Assembly (NCBI GenBank): GCA_028696435.1
Contig: JAQVHC010000077.1
Location: 1-5,971 of the forward strand
Source of the DNA: Actinomycetota bacterium
GTDB taxonomy: Bacteria; Actinomycetota; Humimicrobiia; Humimicrobiales; Humimicrobiaceae
Reading direction: 5' to 3'
Length of the DNA: 5,971 nt
The position numbers and the translations under genes are program-made. A model generated the notes under the pieces. That model had not been told where the DNA came from. It worked only from the letters and a program-made list of their open reading frames with translations, and ran no database searches. Shown in pieces: positions 1-4,808 of the stretch (position 1 is the stretch's first letter; the number at the start of each line of letters is the position of its first letter).

Positions 1-1
1 T

Positions 2-913
2 ATGGAAGAATTAGAAAAAGCAACTGCAAAAGAATCAAAATTTGAAAAAGCATTAAAAAATGGTAAGTTTACAATAACCTCCGAGCTGGGCCCACCCAAA
101 GGGGTTGATATTGAAGAGATTAGAGAGGCAGCAGAACTATTAAGAGATGTTGCAGATGGAATAAATGTGACTGACCTTCAGAGTTCGGTAATGCGTCTCG
201 GTTCGCTTACCTGCTGTCATTTTCTAAAAGAATGGGGTTTTGATCCAATATTCCAGGTTACCTGCAGAGACAGAAACAGGCTCGCTCTCCAATCAGACCT
301 CATGAGTGCTTATGCTATGGGAATAAAAAACATACTTGCTCTTACCGGTGACTATACTACCACCGGTGACCATCCACAGGCCAGCCCGGTGTTTGATCTC
401 GATTCAGTCCAGCTTCTGTGGACAATAAAAACACTGGAAGAAGGAAAAGACCTGGCAGGCAACGAGCTGACACAGAAACCTTCTTTTTTTAAAGGGGCAG
501 TAGTTAATCCAGGCGCAGATACAGAAGCATCTTATGAGCTTCAAATTATAAAGATGAAAAAAAAGATAGACCTGGGTGCTCAGTTTTTTCAGACACAGGC
601 TATATTCGATGCAGAAGTTTTTAAAAGATTCATGGAGAGAATCCACAGTGAAAATATTAATGTACCTGTTCTTGCTGGTATCATTCTTTTAAAATCCGAA
701 AAGATGGCAAATTATATGAATAAATTTGTGCCTGGTGTTTTTGTCCCGGAAGCAATTATAAAAAAGATGGAAGCGACACAGGATAAGGCTTCGATGTGTA
801 TTGAGATTGCTTCAACTCTTATAAATGAAATCAAACCATATTGCGCTGGCGTTCATATCCAGGCCCTCGGATGGGAAAAGCATATATCTGCTGTGGTTAA
901 AAATATAAAATAG
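2..913 (+). CDS. metF: 5,10-methylenetetrahydrofolate reductase, single-domain MetF type
   Basis: The product interconverts 5,10-methylene- and 5-methyl-tetrahydrofolate on FAD in the cytoplasm, the step that feeds methyl groups to methionine synthesis or to the Wood-Ljungdahl methyl branch. The 303 residues form only the catalytic TIM-barrel. Visible family marks are the strand with the catalytic-type Glu at SELGPPKG (Glu28), QVTCRDRN (85-92), LALTGD (112-117, the position of the E. coli LRGD aspartate), GAQFFQTQAIFD (192-203, with the substrate-contact Gln) and the late GVHIQALGWE (283-292). The ATG lies one base inside the window, so an upstream start cannot be excluded, although about 27 residues before the key Glu is normal. 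The gene ends 53 nt before a hydrogenase maturation protease on the same strand. That context suggests an energy-metabolism MTHFR of the kind that works with MetV or Hdr-type partners, but those partners are outside the window and are inferred. Confidence 0.93.
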   Translation: MEELEKATAKESKFEKALKNGKFTITSELGPPKGVDIEEIREAAELLRDVADGINVTDLQSSVMRLGSLTCCHFLKEWGFDPIFQVTCRDRNRLALQSDLMSAYAMGIKNILALTGDYTTTGDHPQASPVFDLDSVQLLWTIKTLEEGKDLAGNELTQKPSFFKGAVVNPGADTEASYELQIIKMKKKIDLGAQFFQTQAIFDAEVFKRFMERIHSENINVPVLAGIILLKSEKMANYMNKFVPGVFVPEAIIKKMEATQDKASMCIEIASTLINEIKPYCAGVHIQALGWEKHISAVVKNIK

Positions 914-915
914 GT

Positions 916-975
916 AAGGATAAAGCCAGAAAAATAGATAAAGATAAGGATAAAGCTGAGAATAAGTTGGAAAAA
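916..975 (+). repeat. Degenerate 30-bp tandem duplication at the metF-protease junction
   Basis: The 11-mer AAGGATAAAGC occurs at 916-926 and again at 946-956, exactly 30 bp apart. The flanking bases remain purine-rich and partly alike. The repeat fills the gap between metF and the next gene and runs into that gene's start. Because 30 is divisible by three, the copies read in the same frame as the downstream gene, as a Lys/Asp-rich stretch. It also supplies AAGGA sequences that could act as ribosome-binding sites. It may be a simple slippage product. Confidence 0.5.
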
Positions 976-1554
976 CTAGATAACATAAATACCATTATAC
1001 TTGGCACTGGCAATATCCTGCTTGGAGATGAAGGCATAGGGGTTCATATAATAAACAGGCTTAAAGAAGAGGAACTCCCACAGGGTATTCTGGTAGTAGA
1101 TGGTTCAACTGCAGGTTTCAGATTGATGAGTATTTTTGAATCCTATAAAAACTGTAAATTCATAATTATAGATGCTCTGAAAATAACATCTGGTGTCTCC
1201 ACTATTAATGATACAAATTCTACCACATACAATGCTGGAAATAAAAAAAATAATTTCATAGAAGACAAAAAAGGCGATATTTACACTATACCATTAAAGG
1301 ACTTTTATAATATGATTGATTGTGGAACCTGTAGCGAAGATTTTATCTCATTTCACCAGACAGGGCTGACAGATGTATTAAAGTTACTCCTGCTGGCATA
1401 TAACATAAAAATTGATGGAATCTTTATCGGTATAAATATTGGCGACAGTAGTAAACATAATAGCGTAAGCACGCCTGCGTTTTCTCTAAAACTGACTGAC
1501 GAAATAGAAAAAAAAATCCCCGCAATTATAGAGCTTGTAAAAAAGTACATATAA
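967..1554 (+). CDS. [NiFe]-hydrogenase maturation endopeptidase (HycI/HyaD/HybD family)
   Basis: Proteases of this family clip the C-terminal tail of the hydrogenase large subunit after nickel is inserted, as the last step of active-site assembly in the cytoplasm. The protein opens with IILGTGNILLGDEGIGVH (10-27), the family signature. Glu22, Asp69 (in FIIIDAL) and His130 (in SFHQTGLTDVL) match the three nickel ligands known from E. coli HybD. Start choice: TTG at 967 is the only usual start codon between the in-frame stop at 898 and the signature, and the next ATG would delete the motif; the ribosome site is weak (GAG, 6 nt before). At 195 residues it is longer than the usual 150-165, because of an Asn/Lys-rich insert at about 77-103 and a shorter one near 159-170. 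It probably shares an operon with metF. A hydrogenase large-subunit gene is expected upstream but is not in view. Confidence 0.9.
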   Translation: MEKLDNINTIILGTGNILLGDEGIGVHIINRLKEEELPQGILVVDGSTAGFRLMSIFESYKNCKFIIIDALKITSGVSTINDTNSTTYNAGNKKNNFIEDKKGDIYTIPLKDFYNMIDCGTCSEDFISFHQTGLTDVLKLLLLAYNIKIDGIFIGINIGDSSKHNSVSTPAFSLKLTDEIEKKIPAIIELVKKYI

Positions 1555-1650
1555 AGCAGGAATAGACCACAGTTAAATTACCTAAAGCACATATAAAATG
1601 CCTTTACCTAAAAAGCCTGTGAAAAAAATATCTACAACTGCATAACTATA

Positions 1651-1664
1651 TTACATCCATGTAA
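1651..1664. terminator. Weak hairpin between convergent genes, possible terminator
   Basis: TTACAT and ATGTAA face each other across two bases, so a real hairpin would have about five pairs. On the minus strand, outer AACT/AGTT can extend it past a bulge, and a run of seven T follows about 18 nt later. It lies between the stop codons of the hydrogenase protease gene and the PEBP gene. The stem is short and AT-rich, and the T-run is not adjacent, so a canonical intrinsic terminator is not shown. Confidence 0.2.
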
Positions 1665-1677
1665 GTTCGAGAAAAAA

Positions 1678-2118
1678 CTATCCACGTTTGTATAAGCCCA
1701 CCAGTTGCGCTTTTGCTACAATATTTTCCTCCATCTTATGTTCAATATCCGCTACCCTGGAAGAAGTATCAAGGTCAAGAGTAGTATCCAGTGCAAAAAG
1801 TTTAAAGAAATAACGATGTGTTCCATATGGAGGGCAAGGTCCACTGTATCCAGGCCTGCCCGAGTCAGTCATTCCCTCTACTGCACCCGGCGGGCAGCTA
1901 TCTTCCTTAATTTCTTTTGTATCAGGGCTGATATTCCATATAGTCCAGTGAACCCAGGTTCCTCCCGGTGCATCAGGGTCATCAACAATTAAAACAAGGC
2001 TTTTTGCATCTTCAGGAACATCGCTTATAATTAATGGAGGATTTATGTTTTCACCATCACAGGTGTATTTAGAGGGGATAAATTCATTGTTTTTAAAAGC
2101 AGGACTTTCAATTTTCAT
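1678..2118 (-). CDS. YbhB/YbcL family Raf kinase inhibitor-like protein (PEBP fold)
   Basis: This 146-residue protein is a complete bacterial phosphatidylethanolamine-binding-protein homologue. The marks are DDPDAP (46-51), the TWVHW strand (54-58), the GYSGPCPPYGTHRYFFKLFALD region (90-111) that builds the anion-binding pocket, and the closing AKAQLVGLYKR. There is no signal peptide, so it should be cytoplasmic. The cellular role of this family in bacteria is poorly defined; ligand or small-molecule binding is the safe statement, and kinase inhibition should not be assumed. The start is well set: GGGAGGT ends 6 nt before the ATG, the best ribosome-binding site in the window. It is transcribed alone, convergent with the metF operon and divergent from the Lys-tailed protein gene. 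A perfect AT-only palindrome lies 20 nt upstream of its start. Confidence 0.93.
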   Translation of the reverse strand: MKIESPAFKNNEFIPSKYTCDGENINPPLIISDVPEDAKSLVLIVDDPDAPGGTWVHWTIWNISPDTKEIKEDSCPPGAVEGMTDSGRPGYSGPCPPYGTHRYFFKLFALDTTLDLDTSSRVADIEHKMEENIVAKAQLVGLYKRG

Positions 2119-2124
2119 TTTATT

Positions 2125-2131
2125 ACCTCCC
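2125..2131 (-). promoter_or_regulatory. Strong Shine-Dalgarno of the PEBP gene
   Basis: Read on the minus strand the site is GGGAGGT, six bases before the ATG at 2118. It fixes the start codon. No other gene in the window has a comparable site. Confidence 0.8.
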
Positions 2132-2138
2132 TTCAGTC

Positions 2139-2161
2139 AAATATAAATTTAATTTATATTT
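2139..2161. repeat. Perfect 11+1+11 palindrome upstream of the PEBP gene
   Basis: AAATATAAATT at 2139-2149 and AATTTATATTT at 2151-2161 are exact reverse complements around one central T. It sits 20-42 nt upstream of the PEBP start, just beyond the ribosome site, where a repressor site or core promoter would be expected. It contains only A and T, so some of the symmetry may be chance. An operator role is inferred from position and symmetry. Confidence 0.4.
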
Positions 2162-2229
2162 ATTAATGTTACCATTTTTTTTTACTTATTTATAGGACAC
2201 CTGTATTTTTAAAAAAATTATAACCTCTC

Positions 2230-2269
2230 ATCCGGAATTTTTTAATAACTATTTTAAATTTGCCCGGAT
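2230..2269. repeat. Inverted repeat with ATCCGG / CCGGAT arms
   Basis: ATCCGGAATTT at 2230-2240 faces AAATT...CCCGGAT ending at 2269, giving a six-base GC-bearing stem tip plus imperfect AT pairs. It is the only GC-rich patch in this AT-rich gap. It could be a regulator site or a hairpin. No gene ends nearby, so a terminator role is unlikely. Confidence 0.3.
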
Positions 2270-2352
2270 ATTTTTCAAAAAGCAATAAGACTTTTTAATT
2301 TAAAATTCATAATAGAGTTTGAATATGATAAAATTAAAGAAAATAAATTTTA

Positions 2353-2862
2353 ATGAACAAAGAAATGATAGATAAAGAATTATTAGAAAAAATTGATAAA
2401 AAACTGAAAGAAATTAAATCTCTTAGAAATTTAAACAGCAGAGATCCCGGGTTTAAAAACTGGCACGCTAGCACAATAAACCTTTTAAAAATGCTCCCCC
2501 GGGAGTTCGTGAGAGATGTAAATAATTTTAAAAAGTTAACCTTCGCAGATACCGGTTATCACCGTGGCAATAAACCTTTCAGTCCTGCAGATAATACTAA
2601 ATATCTACAGGATCTGGATAATGCAGTAAATATTCTAAAGAAAATTGCATCGACAAAAACAGAAGATAAAACAAAGAAAGTATCATCAGAAAAAATAGAA
2701 GATAAGACAGGGAAAACAGCACCAATAAAAATAACATCTACAAAAAAGGAAGGCAAAGCTGAAAAAGTTCCCGAAATAAAAAAGAAAAACAAAACTAAAA
2801 AGGCCACTACTTCCACAAATAAAGCTACAACTAAAGGCGCTGCCAAAAAACCTCGTGTTTAA
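2353..2862 (+). CDS. Uncharacterised protein: helical N-terminal module with Lys-rich repetitive tail
   Basis: I cannot name this 169-residue protein. Residues 1-99 look like a folded, mainly helical module: a charged first helix, then DPGFKNWH (31-38), a second helix around INLLKML, NFKKLTFAD (58-66), a polar loop, and a last helix YLQDLDNAVNILKKI (84-98). The order Asp-x-x-Phe-x-x-Trp, Phe-x-x-Leu-x-Phe, closing Leu-rich helix resembles, from memory, a small module found ahead of varied effector domains in prokaryotic proteins. Residues 100-169 are a Lys/Thr/Ala-rich tail with a 12-residue repeat (KTEDKTKKV, KIEDKTGKT, then looser KKEGKAEKV), like histone H1-type or AlgP-type basic tails, so nucleic-acid binding is a reasonable guess. 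The ATG at 2353 is the first possible start after in-frame stops; no clear ribosome site precedes it. No signal peptide or membrane segment is seen. It stands alone between divergent PEBP and convergent tRNA-Leu. Confidence 0.75.
   Translation: MNKEMIDKELLEKIDKKLKEIKSLRNLNSRDPGFKNWHASTINLLKMLPREFVRDVNNFKKLTFADTGYHRGNKPFSPADNTKYLQDLDNAVNILKKIASTKTEDKTKKVSSEKIEDKTGKTAPIKITSTKKEGKAEKVPEIKKKNKTKKATTSTNKATTKGAAKKPRV
2662..2715 (+). repeat. 36-bp repeat inside the Lys-rich tail
   Basis: Two 18-base blocks starting at 2662 and 2698 match in all but a few bases (GAAGATAAAACAAAG against GAAGATAAGACAGGG). They are spaced 36 bp, one 12-residue protein unit. A third, weaker unit is visible in the protein near residues 131-139. 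The tail therefore seems to have grown by in-frame duplication. Confidence 0.55.
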
Positions 2863-2937
2863 AACCTGCCTTTGTACGGGCTAAACTTAAGGTTTGAAAT
2901 ATTATATTCATTCAAAAAAATCCGGGTTTAAAACCTG
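2857..2937. repeat. 12-bp direct repeat GTTTAAAACCTG
   Basis: Exact copies lie at 2857-2868, overlapping the stop codon of the Lys-tailed protein gene, and at 2926-2937, nine bases beyond the tRNA-Leu CCA end. Each contains the near-palindrome GGTTTAAAACC or part of it. On the minus strand the second copy is followed by CGGATTTTTTT, so it could form a weak terminator for the tRNA transcript. The function is not established. Confidence 0.35.
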
Positions 2938-2945
2938 ATGTAGTC

Positions 2946-3033
2946 TGGTGCCCGAGGCCGGAATCGAACCGGCACGAGGCAAAGCCCCAACGGATTTTAA
3001 GTCCGTTGCGTCTACCTATTCCGCCACTCGGGC
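2946..3033 (-). tRNA. tRNA-Leu (anticodon TAA)
   Basis: The minus strand folds into a complete type II tRNA. The acceptor GCCCGAG pairs with CTCGGGC (2950-2956 with 3027-3033). The anticodon arm is ACGGA-CTTAAAA-TCCGT with anticodon TAA at 2997-2999. The long variable arm GGGGC-TTT-GCCTC is typical of leucine tRNA, and the T arm is GCCGG-TTCGATT-CCGGC. Discriminator A is followed by an encoded CCA (2946-2948). It reads UUA and, by wobble, UUG codons. It lies 80 nt beyond the stop codon of ppx on the same strand, so it could be co-transcribed or have its own promoter. Confidence 0.97.
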
Positions 3034-3053
3034 ACATCATTCGAAATTGACAT

Positions 3054-3119
3054 TTTATATTATCAAAATTTTCTCATAGAAATTTTCTTATAAAAATTTG
3101 CTGATTTATATTATCAAAA
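3054..3119. repeat. 15-bp direct repeat flanking three 14-bp tandem units
   Basis: TTTATATTATCAAAA is present exactly at 3054-3068 and 3105-3119; the second copy includes the ppx stop codon. Between and overlapping them are three 14-bp units at 3066-3079 (AAATTTTCTCATAG), 3080-3093 (AAATTTTCTTATAA) and 3094-3107 (AAATTTGCTGATTT), the last one diverged. On the minus strand the 15-mer reads TTTTGATAATATAAA, which holds -10-like GATAAT and TATAAA. The copy nearer the tRNA is about 20 nt from the mature 5' end, so it may be the tRNA promoter and the other a duplicate. Good -35 hexamers are not seen. Confidence 0.5.
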
Positions 3120-4061
3120 ATCAACCAGAGTGTAAACAATTCCGTCCAGAATATCTTTTTCACTAACATGAATGGATTTACAGTCAAGCATCCTTAAAAC
3201 TTCAACAACAATTGCGACGCCACCAATAATTATATCCGCTCTCTTCGGGTTAAGCCCCGTCACTTTTTTTCTGTCTTCGGTATTCATCCCGCACAAAAAA
3301 TCATAGATTTCTTCAATCCTGTCCAGACTTAATACATGCCCGTGTATTCTTTCACTATCATATACAGCTAATTTTAAATCAATTGCAGCAAGTGTTGTTA
3401 TCGTTCCTGCAAGACCTATTACATATAAAGGTTTAAACTTTTTAATATTTACAATAGTACTTTCCAGTTTCTCTTTAATATAATCATGCATCTGATTTAT
3501 TTTTTCCATTCCAGGTACGCCTGAGTCAAGAAATCTTTCAGTTAAATTAACACAGCCAATATCTGTGCTGTGGGTAAACTCCAGATTACAGCTATGATCT
3601 CCCAGTATAAATTCGCTGCTCCCTCCACCAACATCAATAACCAGAATCATGTAATTAGAGCCGGATTTGCTACCAGGTAAATTCAAGTTAATATCTTTCA
3701 TAGCACCATAAAAACTCAAAAACGCTTCTTCTCTTCCACTTATCACATCAATTTTTATTCCAGTTTCTTTCTCCACCAGGGAGATAAAATCTTTACTGTT
3801 TTCTGCCTTCCTTAATGCACTGGTGCCGATAGCCCTGTATTTTATAACATTATAACTTTTCATCATATTCTGGTAGGAGGAAAGGACTTCTAAAGTTTTT
3901 CTGGCAGAGTCTTCAGAAATAAAATGATTATTTATATCAAGGTCTCTCCCCAGGCGGGTAATTTCCATCTTTCTTTCAAGCGTAACAAATTTACCATCAC
4001 TGTAATCTGATATAAGTAATCTGGTGGAATTTGTGCCTGTATCAATAGCCGCAAGCTTCAT
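3114..4061 (-). CDS. Ppx/GppA family phosphatase (exopolyphosphatase / pppGpp phosphohydrolase)
   Basis: Members of this ASKHA-fold family remove terminal phosphate from polyphosphate or from pppGpp in the cytoplasm. The 315-residue length is that of the short, two-subdomain form without the C-terminal HD-like region of E. coli Ppx and GppA. Motifs in order: AIDTGTNSTRLL (5-16, phosphate 1), AIGTSALRKAEN (77-88), ISGREEAFLSFYGA (107-120, with the catalytic Glu pair 111-112), VIDVGGGSSEF (141-151, phosphate 2), GLAGTITTLAAID (216-228), GLNPKRADIIIGG (269-281) and SEKDILDGIV (300-309). The set is complete, so activity is expected; polyphosphate versus alarmone preference cannot be read from sequence. 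The ATG start fits the family exactly, although no clear ribosome site precedes it. It lies 48 nt after the ftsB-like gene, probably in one transcript. Confidence 0.93.
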   Translation of the reverse strand: MKLAAIDTGTNSTRLLISDYSDGKFVTLERKMEITRLGRDLDINNHFISEDSARKTLEVLSSYQNMMKSYNVIKYRAIGTSALRKAENSKDFISLVEKETGIKIDVISGREEAFLSFYGAMKDINLNLPGSKSGSNYMILVIDVGGGSSEFILGDHSCNLEFTHSTDIGCVNLTERFLDSGVPGMEKINQMHDYIKEKLESTIVNIKKFKPLYVIGLAGTITTLAAIDLKLAVYDSERIHGHVLSLDRIEEIYDFLCGMNTEDRKKVTGLNPKRADIIIGGVAIVVEVLRMLDCKSIHVSEKDILDGIVYTLVDF

Positions 4062-4087
4062 TTATAAATATCTATCTATTTGTTTTA

Positions 4088-4113
4088 TTAAACCTGAACT
4101 AAACCAGGATTAA
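4088..4113. repeat. Dyad in the ftsB-ppx intercistronic gap
   Basis: TTAA-A-CCTG, eight bases, CAGG-A-TTAA forms a symmetric inverted repeat with one A/A mismatch per arm. It covers the stop codon of the ftsB-like gene. In the mRNA it would give a weak hairpin without a U-run, so it is more likely a processing or attenuating structure, or chance, than a terminator. Confidence 0.25.
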
Positions 4114-4541
4114 TTCTTCTTAATTTCATTATTATAGAAGATTTTTAAATTTCCCCATAAATCAGAATCTGAATAAGTCTCTTTCTCTAATGGAGAGTCT
4201 GCACTATCTTTTAAATCTCCCGGTGATGAGTTATCTTCTATAATAACAGAGACATTTAATTCGTCTCCTGAAGTCATGTTAAATTGTTTTCTTGCTTCAA
4301 GTTCTATTGTTTCTTCTTCGTAAAGACTTTTCTCAAGGGCAAGCAATTTGATATTTTCATTCCTGTACCAGTTTAATTTCTCTTCCAGCTCTGCTGCCTT
4401 TTCTTTTTTTTCAACAATATCTTTTATTTGATTTATAGAGGTTAAAACAACAACTATAATAAAAACTAAAAATAAAACAATTATAATATTTATTTTAGTT
4501 TTTCTGGACAATCTGCTTACGATTTTAACATTATTACTCAT
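4110..4541 (-). CDS. FtsB/DivIC-like septum formation initiator, membrane-anchored coiled coil
   Basis: This 143-residue protein has the bitopic layout of the divisome proteins FtsB and DivIC, which join FtsL and FtsQ/DivIB at the septum. Residues 1-16 are short and basic (cytoplasmic). Residues 17-34 are one hydrophobic helix (INIIIVLFLVFIIVVVL). Residues 36-73 form a charged coiled coil outside the membrane. The stretch EEETIELEARKQFNMTSGDEL (75-95) matches the conserved post-coil element usually seen as IE-x-x-AR-x-x-L/F-G-x-x-x-x-GE. A low-complexity acidic linker (101-127) leads to a final LWGNLKIFY patch, similar in place to the Trp-rich ends of actinobacterial relatives. Adjacency to Ppx/GppA supports the call, as these genes are neighbours in many Gram-positive genomes. 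The ATG has only a weak AAGAG site. The sequence is divergent, so FtsB versus DivIC is left open. Confidence 0.82.
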   Translation of the reverse strand: MSNNVKIVSRLSRKTKINIIIVLFLVFIIVVVLTSINQIKDIVEKKEKAAELEEKLNWYRNENIKLLALEKSLYEEETIELEARKQFNMTSGDELNVSVIIEDNSSPGDLKDSADSPLEKETYSDSDLWGNLKIFYNNEIKKN

Positions 4542-4808
4542 TTTATACTCTTGCTATAATTTTGTTACTTTAGTCAGATTGCACTTTTTATTATAATTAT
4601 TTTAGCCTAAATGCATATTTGATACTTTACCACTTATTTTTATAATTATAGCACATACCAGAATAATACAATATATATTGGATTTTTAAGCCTTTTTTAA
4701 ATAAAGCTGAAAAAAAAATCATTGTCTTTAACAGGTAACTTAATTAAAATATAAGCTTATGTGATTTATACATGATTTAAAATATTTATAATCTGGTTTA
4801 AGAATACT
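4542..4808. other. Divergent promoter region between ftsB-like and ktrB-like genes
   Basis: This 267-bp gap is strongly AT-rich, with no supported gene. It must hold promoters for both directions. Visible are TATAAT at 4787-4792 (rightward), a 10-bp palindrome ATAAGCTTAT at 4751-4760, a TGATTTA pair at 4762-4768 and 4773-4779 spaced 11 bp, and a nine-base inverted pair GCTATAATT (4553-4561) / AATTATAGC (4644-4652). I see no conserved c-di-AMP (ydaO) riboswitch core, which some K+ transporter genes carry. Confidence 0.55.
4787..4792 (+). promoter_or_regulatory. Consensus -10 hexamer for the ktrB-like gene
   Basis: TATAAT matches the sigma-70-type -10 exactly and lies 16 nt before the ATG. A start about 7 nt downstream would leave a leader of roughly 9-10 nt, too short for a normal Shine-Dalgarno, and none is visible. 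No good -35 is found at 16-18 bp spacing, and consensus-like hexamers are common in AT-rich DNA. Confidence 0.35.

Larger units (their letters stand above)
2119..2352. other. Divergent intergenic region between the PEBP gene and the Lys-tailed protein gene
   Basis: This 234-bp gap is very AT-rich and has no convincing open frame. It holds the PEBP ribosome site, the 23-bp palindrome centred on 2150, an ATCCGG/CCGGAT inverted repeat at 2230-2269 and a possible -10 hexamer TATGAT at 2324-2329 for the rightward gene, without a matching -35. Both genes must have their promoters here because they diverge. Confidence 0.6.

Noticed and set aside
404..646. 80-codon minus-strand open frame rich in Cys and Phe
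   Set aside because: Antisense to the well-supported metF; its composition is what complementing a Lys/Glu-rich gene gives.
1578..1612. Nine-base direct repeat TTACCTAAA in the gap after the hydrogenase protease gene
   Set aside because: Too short and AT-rich to mean much; no structure or gene is associated with it.
2559..2846. 95-codon minus-strand frame that looks like a hydrophobic membrane protein
   Set aside because: Its Val/Phe/Leu runs are the complement of the Lys/Thr-rich tail on the plus strand; no ribosome site or family likeness.
2857..3033. tRNA-Leu as an integration site with the 12-bp repeat as att copies
   Set aside because: The repeat does not include any tRNA sequence, there is no integrase, and the tRNA is intact with no partial copy in the window.
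3047..3052. TTGACA on the plus strand as a -35 element for an antisense transcript into ppx
   Set aside because: No -10 hexamer stands at 16-18 bp; a lone hexamer is expected by chance.
4681..4720. T-run and A-run pair that could form a hairpin before ktrB
   Set aside because: The pairing is almost only A with T and broken by mismatches, as expected by chance in this AT-rich gap.
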